Notes under the pieces: model-generated
What the model saw: the letters and a program-made list of their open reading frames with translations, nothing else
Told to the model about the DNA's origin: nothing
Database searches by the model: none
Shown here: piece by piece, positions 1 through 7,161 of the stretch
Numbering within the stretch: position 1 is the stretch's first letter
Layout of the letters: each line of letters begins with the position of its first letter
NCBI GenBank assembly: GCA_016716885.1
Contig: JADJUV010000173.1
Span: 1-64,000, forward strand
Source: Candidatus Trichofilum aggregatum
GTDB lineage: Bacteria > Chloroflexota > Anaerolineae > Promineifilales > Promineifilaceae
DNA length: 64,000 bases
Direction: 5' to 3'
Program-made: the position numbers and the translations under genes

Positions 1-2221
1 GAACCAGTGGATTATCTAACGCTACCAGATGGGTCGCCCCGGATTGTTCTACGGCGATGATCGTGGCTTCGATCCAGGAATCCCGCTTCTCCGCCGCGAT
101 TAAAAAGGCATTGACCCCTTCTTCTTCAAACAAAGCCATCAGCCGCCGCACCCGCCGCTTGTGCGAAACATTGGCCTGATCGATCCAGGTGGTTGCCTGA
201 CTGCTCATCTGAATGCCAAACCGCTCCCCCACCACTTTGTCCGTTTCGGAAATAGCCCCAAAATCCAGCACATAAACCGGCGCATTGTTGTACGACCGAG
301 ACAACCCGACGACGGTTGGCAGAACTGGCGTGGTGTTATAGTTGGGGCCAATGGGCATAAGAATGACTTTGCGCCGGGCCTGTTTTTCATAGAGAAGAGC
401 ATAGTCCGAGGAAGTCTCCAGCAGTTCGTGATGGGTTCCGACCGCCTTGATCAGGCCAAACCCTTTGTCGTTGGTGCCCATGACGACGATGCGGTCGGCG
501 TTGGTGATGGTGGTAAGGCGATGGGCGATGACGAGGGTGGTGCGCCCGGCCGCGGCCGCGTCCAAAGCCTTCGCCACCATTCGTTCCGTGCGTGTATCCA
601 GGGCTGAGGTGGCTTCATCCAGAATGAGGATGGGCGGGTCAGGAACCAGGGCGCGGGCAATGCTCACCCGTTGCATCTGCCCGCCACTGAGGCCCTGCCC
701 CCCACTGCCAATGAGGGTGTCATAACCATCCGCTAAACTGTGGGCAAAATCATCGACTTGAGCGATTGCGGCCGCGGTCTGAACCATCTCGTCACTGGCC
801 GCCGGATTACCAAAGCGCAGATTATCAGCCAGCGAACCAGAAAACAGAGTTGGTTTTTGGGGCACCAGGCCAATATTGCGCCGCAAGGCGTTCAGCTTGA
901 ACGAACGTACATCCACGCCATCAATCGTCACTCGCCCCTCGGTGACATCATAAAACCGGGCTACTAAATCCAGCAAAGTCGTTTTGCCCGTACCAGAACC
1001 CCCGACAAAAGCGATCTTTTCACCCGGTTTAATTTCCAGGTTAATGTGAGTCACGCGCCAGGCATGTTCATCCTCAGGTTTATAAGCAAAAGTAACATCC
1101 TCGAAGCGGATGTGCCCCTGTAAACGACCCGGCGCAGTTCCTTCCTCATTTTGGTCTACCAACGGGGGAGTATCTATCAGGGCAAAGAGCCTTTGGGCGG
1201 CGATTAGCACGGATTGGATGCTGACCAGGGTGGTGCTAAAAACGGTGATGGGGCTGATGAACTGGCCGAAAAAACCAGCAAAGCTGACCAGATCACCCAC
1301 GCCCACCGTTCCGCTAATGACGCGCAACGCTCCCAGACCATAAACGAGGGCTAAACCTAAGCCATTCAGGGCGTAAAAAATGGCGACGTTGGAGGCGGTC
1401 AGGCTGACGTTGCTGATGTTGATTTGGGCCAGCCGTTCTAAGCGGCCGCGAAACTCACTCACCGACCGCTCTTCCTGAGTGAATATTTGAATTTCCCTCA
1501 TGCCGGTGAGGTTCTCGGTGAGGTGAGCGGCTAGCTGGTTAAGTTTGTCCCGGTACGCGGCCGCGAGTTTCTGCACCCACGGCAACACCACCGTCAGACT
1601 CAACCCCTGGAGCACAATGACCAACAAAAGGCTGAGCAAAGTCAACTGCCAGCTCAAAGTAAACATGAAAAAGAGGGCCAGCACCAGTTGCCCGGCATTA
1701 ATGAGTAACAACGGGGCTTGCTGGGTAAAGAAAAACCCAATCGTTTCGGCATCACCGGTAGCCACATTGGTGAGGGAGCCTACCGGATGTTGCCGGTAGA
1801 AGTTCAAACTTTGCCGGGTCAGGCTGCGGTAATAATCGGTGCGGATGTTGACCATCATCCCCTGGGCCAGCCGGGCAATGAGCGACCGGGCCTGGCGCAT
1901 GAGTAACACCCCCACAACCGTGGTGATGATCATAAACAATAAAGTGACCCAGATGGCTTGTTTCCCTTCACTACGGGTGGCAATATCGAGGGCCAGGGGC
2001 AAATCTTCGTCTAATAGTTTCGGGATAAGGCGTAGGGTGAGGGAACTTGCCAACGTGGAGAAAAAAATGGTCACGATGACCAACAGCCATCCCCGCCGGA
2101 AGGGCAGGATATAAGAGAACAAACGCAACGCCGTGGCCCGGCTTTGCTCACTGCTGAGAGCTGGTTTGGTGGTAAGTGTTGGGGTGGATACTGGGGTGCT
2201 TTTTGGCCCCGTTGTGGTCAT
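1..2221 (-). CDS. ABC exporter (membrane + ATPase) with fused C-terminal universal-stress-like domain, partial
   Basis: This is a type I ABC exporter subunit whose 3' end lies beyond the left edge of the window. The start ATG is at 2221, followed by a Thr/Pro-rich leader and a six-helix membrane domain. The ATPase has Walker A GGSGTGKTT (residues 407-415), signature LSGGQ (from 511), Walker B ILDEATSALD (D535, E536) and an IAHRLT H-loop near 560, so it should hydrolyse ATP normally. Unusually, the frame stays open for at least 125 residues past the ATPase, which ends near 612. The extension starts KVILMPIGPNY and later reads GATHLVALD. Its alternating strand/helix pattern resembles the universal stress protein fold, which is my inference. 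The substrate is unknown. Confidence 0.9.
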   Translation of the reverse strand, partial: MTTTGPKSTPVSTPTLTTKPALSSEQSRATALRLFSYILPFRRGWLLVIVTIFFSTLASSLTLRLIPKLLDEDLPLALDIATRSEGKQAIWVTLLFMIITTVVGVLLMRQARSLIARLAQGMMVNIRTDYYRSLTRQSLNFYRQHPVGSLTNVATGDAETIGFFFTQQAPLLLINAGQLVLALFFMFTLSWQLTLLSLLLVIVLQGLSLTVVLPWVQKLAAAYRDKLNQLAAHLTENLTGMREIQIFTQEERSVSEFRGRLERLAQINISNVSLTASNVAIFYALNGLGLALVYGLGALRVISGTVGVGDLVSFAGFFGQFISPITVFSTTLVSIQSVLIAAQRLFALIDTPPLVDQNEEGTAPGRLQGHIRFEDVTFAYKPEDEHAWRVTHINLEIKPGEKIAFVGGSGTGKTTLLDLVARFYDVTEGRVTIDGVDVRSFKLNALRRNIGLVPQKPTLFSGSLADNLRFGNPAASDEMVQTAAAIAQVDDFAHSLADGYDTLIGSGGQGLSGGQMQRVSIARALVPDPPILILDEATSALDTRTERMVAKALDAAAAGRTTLVIAHRLTTITNADRIVVMGTNDKGFGLIKAVGTHHELLETSSDYALLYEKQARRKVILMPIGPNYNTTPVLPTVVGLSRSYNNAPVYVLDFGAISETDKVVGERFGIQMSSQATTWIDQANVSHKRRVRRLMALFEEEGVNAFLIAAEKRDSWIEATIIAVEQSGATHLVALDNPLV

Positions 2222-2270
2222 AACGCCCTCCGCGCTTACTAACGGTGTTTATGTTTTGGTGTGATACAGC

Positions 2271-2342
2271 CCCTCACCCTAACCCTCTCCCCAGGGAGAG
2301 GGAACTAACTCCCCTCTCCAGTGCGAGGCACGGGGCAGAGGT
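2271..2342. repeat. CT-rich hairpin repeat, family A
   Basis: The words CCCTCACCCTAACCC and CCCAGGGAGAGGGAACTAAC are followed by a CCCCTCTCC arm. The same unit recurs at 7073-7154, 17791-17873 and 61790-61878, always between genes. It forms a hairpin of CT-rich against GA-rich arms. It sits in the 372-bp gap upstream of the ABC exporter, where I see no gene. Confidence 0.75.
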
Positions 2343-2393
2343 GAACTATGGCATACTTTCCCTCCCGTGCCCGGCACAAGGGCAGAAATACCT

Positions 2394-2485
2394 TGGTATG
2401 TGCATAGTCGTCGCCCCGTGCCAGGCACTAATGGCGAACTCCTGGTATGTGATTAGTCGCCGCCCCGTGCCAGGCACTAAGCGGG
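2394..2485. repeat. 49-bp direct repeat, about two copies
   Basis: Two adjacent units begin TGGTATGTG at 2394 and 2443 and end in CGCCCCGTGCCAGGCACTAA. A degenerate third unit (CCCGTGCCCGGCACAAG) lies just before them at about 2363. It is intergenic and no coding function is visible. Confidence 0.7.
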
Positions 2486-2593
2486 GGGTCCTTCTATTCC
2501 AGGCGGTGGATGTGGCAGATGGTCGGCAAATTGCTGAGGTCAGTGAGTTTGCCGACCAGAAGTTTGCCAAACCCAAGCTCCAGGCGCCAATCC

Positions 2594-4180
2594 TTACCGC
2601 CTTCGCAAAATCTCCATAGCCGCGTTGCGCCCGTTGATGCCGATGACACTACCGCCGGGGTGAGTCCCCGCGCCACACAAAAAGACGCCGCGCATGGGGG
2701 TGCGGGGAGAGAGCCGTTTGTCCCACATATAATCAGGCAAACATTCCCCCTGGAAAATTTGCCCACCAGTCAGTCCGACCCGCATTTCAATGTCGGGCGG
2801 GCCAAGCACTTCCATTTTCAAAATGGCGTCGGGCAGGTTGCTACAAAAGCGGCCCAGGGCAGCGATGGCTTTTTGGCCGATTTCGTCCCGGTGGCTATCC
2901 CAATTACCCTCGGCGAAAGTATACGGCGCGTAGTGACAGAACATGCTCATCACATGTTTACCCGGCGGGGCAATGTCCGGGTCGTATGCTGTTTGTAGAT
3001 AAATCTCGGTCCAGATGTGATCCGGCACACGCCCGGCTTTCATCTGGTCGTAGCTGAGTTGCCATTGGCTTTTAGTGAGGGGGGTGTTGATGGTTGCCAG
3101 GTGGTGGGGCTGGTTGAGGCCAGGGCGGCAGAGGAAGTTGGGCAGTTCGCTCAAGGCGAGGTTGACCTTAAAAGCGACACCCTGCCGGGGGATACGCTTG
3201 ACCTGGGCTATCCAATCTCGATCAGCCACGTAATCCAACAAATGGAGGGCAACTGCTGGATCGGCGTTGGCGACAATAGTGGGGGCATAAATCCATGGGC
3301 CGCCATCCAGTTTGACCCCTTCACCGGCAATAATTCTGGCGACTGGACTGTTGGTGGCAACGGTGACACCGGCTTCCAGAGCGGCATCGCAGATGAGGAA
3401 GGAGATCATGCCCATCCCCCCTTTGACGTAACCCCAGGCACCAAGATGGTTGGGAGACATGCGGCCGCAGAAATGATGAAAATAGATGGACGCCGTACCC
3501 GGATCATACGGGCTGGCATCGGTGCCGATGACCCCTTGCCCTAACAGCGCCAGTTGCAAGCGTTCATCTACCAAATACCGCTCCACCAACTCCACCATAG
3601 ACCAGTTGAACAACAGGTTCAGGGCATCCTCATCATGGTTAAGCCGCTCGGCAATTTGTTCACGGCTGGGGGCCGGGCCGATCCACATATCACGCTCATC
3701 CGGCGGGCGGATGGCATCGGCGACCCGTTCCATCAGGCGGTGCAGTTCGTGCCAGCCAGCCACATCGGGTGGGGAAATTTGGCGAATTTCGGCGGCGCAT
3801 TTTTCTTCGTCATCCCAAAGCTGCACACTACTGCCGTCATCAAAAGGGACAAACAGGCCGCCAAGAGCGGGTTGCCATTGGAAACCCCGCTCTACCAGTT
3901 GCAGTTCTTGGGTGACGAGTGGGTGCAGGAGTCCGGCGACGTAGGCGCAAGGGGAAACACGATAGCCAGGCCAGGGTTCTTCCAAGGTGTTGGCTCCACC
4001 GACCCGCTCGCGGGCTTCCAAAACGAGGACTTTTTTGCCCGCACGGGCCAGGTAGGTGGCACAGGTGAGGCCGTTGTGCCCGGCCCCCACGATGATGACG
4101 TCCCAGGTTTGTTGGGCCATCTGGCGGTTAGTCATCGGTCGTTTGAGTTTGCCCAGACGGGCGGCAGTGGGTGAGATCAT
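2594..4180 (-). CDS. FAD-dependent oxidoreductase, PYROXD2/CrtI-like
   Basis: This is a flavin-dependent amine oxidase/phytoene desaturase superfamily protein of about 528 residues. The Rossmann dinucleotide motif VIIVGAGHNGL lies at residues 29-39, followed by VLEARERVGG, which binds the FAD ribose. The C-terminal FAD motif CGAGTHPGGSVIGINGRNA lies near the end. The GHNGL form is typical of the PYROXD2-like branch. Three in-frame ATGs (4180, 4135, 4120) are possible starts and none has a strong ribosome binding site. It lies 12 bp downstream of pgi on the same strand, so it is probably co-transcribed. A carotenoid substrate is possible, but PYROXD2 relatives act on varied substrates. Confidence 0.88.
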   Translation of the reverse strand: MISPTAARLGKLKRPMTNRQMAQQTWDVIIVGAGHNGLTCATYLARAGKKVLVLEARERVGGANTLEEPWPGYRVSPCAYVAGLLHPLVTQELQLVERGFQWQPALGGLFVPFDDGSSVQLWDDEEKCAAEIRQISPPDVAGWHELHRLMERVADAIRPPDERDMWIGPAPSREQIAERLNHDEDALNLLFNWSMVELVERYLVDERLQLALLGQGVIGTDASPYDPGTASIYFHHFCGRMSPNHLGAWGYVKGGMGMISFLICDAALEAGVTVATNSPVARIIAGEGVKLDGGPWIYAPTIVANADPAVALHLLDYVADRDWIAQVKRIPRQGVAFKVNLALSELPNFLCRPGLNQPHHLATINTPLTKSQWQLSYDQMKAGRVPDHIWTEIYLQTAYDPDIAPPGKHVMSMFCHYAPYTFAEGNWDSHRDEIGQKAIAALGRFCSNLPDAILKMEVLGPPDIEMRVGLTGGQIFQGECLPDYMWDKRLSPRTPMRGVFLCGAGTHPGGSVIGINGRNAAMEILRRR

Positions 4181-4192
4181 AGGGTGTACCGT

Positions 4193-5830
4193 TTAGGCCA
4201 GACTACGCACTTGCTCGGCCAGGTTGCCGGTGAGGCGGAAGCGAATGAGGCGGCGATTTTCGGCCCGGAGCGCGGCCGCGTCGCCTAATGCCTGGGCCAG
4301 TTTTAAGACGCCAAAGGTCATGGAACTGCCCGGTTGCCCGGCGGTATCGGGGATGGGTACATCTTGTTTGGCGTCGTTGACAAACTGGATGAATAAGCCG
4401 TTGCCCCGGTCCCCTTTATGCAGTTGGCCGGTGGAGTGCAGGAAACGAGGCCCGTAGCCGACGGTGGTGGCGCATTGGGTGCGCGCACGCAGGCTCAATC
4501 GTAATGTTTCCAGGGCGGCGTCCATTTCTGGGTTAGGGGGGACATAGGCTTGCACGGAGAAGTAGTCGCCAGGCTGGGCCTGGGCAATGAAGGTTTGCAA
4601 CGCGGCCGCGTCCGGTTCATTGATCACATCTTCGGGCAACTGGCCGGTTTCCCGGTAAGTCTGCACCATTTTACGCGCCTGAACTTTGGCCGATTCCACA
4701 TTGGGCTGGTCAAAGGGGTGAATGCCCAGAATGTTTCCCGCTACTACCGTTGCCATTTCCCAGAGGAAAAATTGCTCACCCAGATCATACCGATCATTCA
4801 AGTGTAAGGTCAGGGTGGGGTGATTTGCCTGGGCCAGATCAGACATGAGTTGACTATAGCTGTTGTCGCCAGCCAGTTGGAAATAAACAAAAACCCGGTC
4901 GTTGTCATAAACAGTGACGGGACCAACTGGTTCACCCACGACAGGCAAGATGCCGGTGCCATTTTTGCCGGTGCTTTCAGCCACCAATTGTTCTACCCAA
5001 TCACCAAAATTAGCTAATCCCGGTGAAGCGAGAAGGGTTAATTTGTCTCGCCCGGCTTTGGCTAATACCCCCAGGGCCGCCCCCAGGCGAAGTCCCGGAT
5101 TCTGGGCGGTAGCCAGGCGGTTTAAGCCCATGGTTGTCTCGGCGCGTTCCAAGAGTAGCGGCACATCTACGCCGATGAGGGTGGCAGGTAACAGGCCGAA
5201 ATAGGATAAAACGGAGTAGCGGCCGCCTATGTTGGGGTCGTTTTGAAAAACAGCCCGGAAGTTGTACAGGTGAGCCAATTCTTCGAGTGAACTGCCAGGG
5301 TCAGTAACGGCGACAAAGGCTGAACCGGCTTCGGTGGTGTTTAGGCTGGAGGCGACCCAATTATAAAATAGTTTAAAAGCGGATAAGGTTTCGATGGTTC
5401 CGCCTGATTTGGTAGAAACGATGAAGAGCGTGGTGGTGGGGTCGAGTCTTTCGGCCAAAATGCGGATGGCATCGGCGTCGGTGGTATCCACAATTTCCAG
5501 GCTCAATCCGTCGTGGTCGTGGCTGAAAATGTGGCTAAAAACTTCCGGGGCCAGGCTAGAGCCACCCATGCCCAGGAGAACGGCATGTTTGTACCCTTCG
5601 TTGCGGAGGGAGTGGGCAAATTCGTTCATCTGGGCCACGTTGTCACGCATGGCGGTGGCGCTACCGAGCCAGCCCAGGCGGTTGCTTATTTCGGTGGGTT
5701 CGGGGTTCCAGACGGTGTGATCCTGGCTCCAGATGCGCGGAATGATGGTTTCTTTGAGCAGGGATTGGATCGCGGCCGCGACATCACCCTGGTGTTGGCC
5801 GAATTGCTCATAAAAGGGGGTTGTGGTCAT
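4193..5830 (-). CDS. pgi: Glucose-6-phosphate isomerase
   Basis: It interconverts glucose-6-phosphate and fructose-6-phosphate in the cytoplasm. The 545-residue protein has the SIS-fold signatures LLGMGGSSLAPEV (about residues 85-97) and VSTKSGGTIETLS (about 138-150), plus GGRYSVLSYFGLLP, a classic PGI signature. It resembles the PGI half of the transaldolase/PGI fusions found in some bacteria but has no transaldolase part. AGGAG precedes the ATG at 5830 with good spacing. A short gap leads into the FAD oxidoreductase downstream. Confidence 0.93.
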   Translation of the reverse strand: MTTTPFYEQFGQHQGDVAAAIQSLLKETIIPRIWSQDHTVWNPEPTEISNRLGWLGSATAMRDNVAQMNEFAHSLRNEGYKHAVLLGMGGSSLAPEVFSHIFSHDHDGLSLEIVDTTDADAIRILAERLDPTTTLFIVSTKSGGTIETLSAFKLFYNWVASSLNTTEAGSAFVAVTDPGSSLEELAHLYNFRAVFQNDPNIGGRYSVLSYFGLLPATLIGVDVPLLLERAETTMGLNRLATAQNPGLRLGAALGVLAKAGRDKLTLLASPGLANFGDWVEQLVAESTGKNGTGILPVVGEPVGPVTVYDNDRVFVYFQLAGDNSYSQLMSDLAQANHPTLTLHLNDRYDLGEQFFLWEMATVVAGNILGIHPFDQPNVESAKVQARKMVQTYRETGQLPEDVINEPDAAALQTFIAQAQPGDYFSVQAYVPPNPEMDAALETLRLSLRARTQCATTVGYGPRFLHSTGQLHKGDRGNGLFIQFVNDAKQDVPIPDTAGQPGSSMTFGVLKLAQALGDAAALRAENRRLIRFRLTGNLAEQVRSLA

Positions 5831-5852
5831 AAATAGCTCCTACAAAAATAGC

Positions 5853-5939
5853 TGGTCAGCCAGTCAGCCAGTCAGCTTGTCAGCCAAGAAGCTGAAATGC
5901 TGACTCGCTGAAGTGCTGAAATGCTGAAATGCTAAAGTG
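5853..5939. repeat. GTCAGCC / GCTGAAATGCTGA tandem words, family F
   Basis: A short-word array: CAGTCAGCCAGTCAGC followed by repeated GCTGAAATGCTGA. The same words recur at 48494-48591. It lies between the pgi start and the aldo/keto reductase stop. Confidence 0.75.
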
Positions 5940-6926
5940 CTAATTCCAGGCTAACTGGCTTCGGGTGGCCCAATAATGGGTTGGTGGTTCGGCCAGGGTC
6001 GGGAAGTCGGCAGGCGAGAGATGAAGGTCTAACGCGGCCGCATTGGATTGTATCTGTTCTGTGGTGGTTGCTCCACTTAAAACGACATCTACCCAAGGTT
6101 GGGCCAGCACAAAAGCCAGCGACAGGGCGTCGAGGGTGGTGCGGTGTGCGGCCGCGAGTGTTTCCAGTTGGGTGCGTTGTGAGGCAAAGGCGGCATCATC
6201 GTTGCGTGAGGTCAGACGGCCATTGGCCAATGCTTCCTTGATGATGATACCCATCCCGGCGGTGTGGGCCTCCGTTGCGGCCGCGCTTATCGACGTTTCT
6301 AGCAGGTTGAAGGTGATTTGCGCGGCCGCGAACAACAATTCGCCGCTATAACGAATCGACAACGCCTTTTCCAGGGTTGCGGTCTGCTGGGGGCCACTCA
6401 GCGACAGCCCCAGGTGTAAACCACCATCCCGCAGGCGGGCCAATTCATCTAACACCGCCCGGTTTTCTAGCACCCCACTCTCTAATGTGGCCGAATGAAT
6501 CTGGTACAACTTCAGGTAATTGCCTAAATGCGCCCGACTTTCGCCCATTTGCCGTTGCAAAACTGCCAACGAATGCTCTTTGACCTCGTGTTTTTCAGCC
6601 TGTACTTGCCAGTCGGCGGTGTAGGTGTAACCCCATTTGGAGCTAACTGTGACCTGGGCCGGGTCAATATGCCGGGCTGTCAGCCAGGTTCCTAGAAACT
6701 TTTCGGCCTGGCCGTAGGAGCGGGCGGCATCGAAGGAGCGGATACCCAGGTTCCAGGCGGCGTCTAGGACATGGTGGGCGTGGGTTTGCATCGCGGCCGC
6801 GTCATACGCATGGTTTAAGTCGGCCCCGTGCCCCAGGTTGATATACCCCGGTCGCCCCAGAGCCGCCAACCCCAACCCTAATCGCGTTACCGCCAAACCA
6901 CTGTTGCCGAGTGAATGTTTGATCAT
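5940..6926 (-). CDS. Aldo/keto reductase family protein
   Basis: An NADPH-dependent aldehyde/ketone reductase of the AKR superfamily, 328 residues. The catalytic tetrad is visible: Asp and Tyr in SFDAARSYGQAE, Lys in SSKWGY and His in YQIHSAT. The N-terminus LGNSGLAVTRLGLG is the usual first strand. The family acts as a soluble TIM barrel and its substrate cannot be read from sequence. It lies on the same strand as pgi, separated by a repeat array, so shared transcription is uncertain. Confidence 0.9.
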   Translation of the reverse strand: MIKHSLGNSGLAVTRLGLGLAALGRPGYINLGHGADLNHAYDAAAMQTHAHHVLDAAWNLGIRSFDAARSYGQAEKFLGTWLTARHIDPAQVTVSSKWGYTYTADWQVQAEKHEVKEHSLAVLQRQMGESRAHLGNYLKLYQIHSATLESGVLENRAVLDELARLRDGGLHLGLSLSGPQQTATLEKALSIRYSGELLFAAAQITFNLLETSISAAATEAHTAGMGIIIKEALANGRLTSRNDDAAFASQRTQLETLAAAHRTTLDALSLAFVLAQPWVDVVLSGATTTEQIQSNAAALDLHLSPADFPTLAEPPTHYWATRSQLAWN

Positions 6927-6959
6927 CGTACTCGCCTCACCTGGACCAGCCAGAAAAGA

Positions 6960-7036
6960 TTTATCCGCAGATTAACGCTGATTTTCGCCGATTAAAAAAT
7001 CAGCGTTAATCGGCGAAATCTGCGGATAATTTCTTG
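6960..7036. repeat. Inverted repeat of CCGCAGATT / AACGCTGATT words, family J
   Basis: ATCCGCAGATT...CGCCGATT is followed after an A-rich centre by AATCAGCGTT...AATCTGCGGAT, so the same words return inverted and partly reordered. Related words occur at 41769-41827 and 43721-43772. It is preceded by the word CCTGGACCAGCCAGAAAAG, which reappears as CCTGGACAAGCCAGAAAAG near 19710. Confidence 0.7.
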
Positions 7037-7072
7037 CTCACCGTACAAGAGGTTGACTCGTAGTAACTATTT

Positions 7073-7154
7073 ACCCTCACCCCCGGCCCCTCTCCCAAAG
7101 CGGGAGAGGGGAGTTGGTTCCCTCTCCCTGGGGAGAGGGTTAGGGTGAGGGGCT
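7073..7154. repeat. CT-rich hairpin repeat, family A
   Basis: A copy of the CCCTCACCCCCGGCCCC...GGGTTAGGGTGAGGGG unit, also seen at 2271, 17791 and 61790. The CT-rich and GA-rich arms can pair into a hairpin just past the stop of the large surface protein. Confidence 0.8.
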
Positions 7155-7161
7155 TGCCTGG

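Noticed and set aside
2245..2619. 124-residue ORF on the plus strand
   Set aside because: It is the shadow of CT-rich repeats and overlaps the start region of the FAD oxidoreductase.
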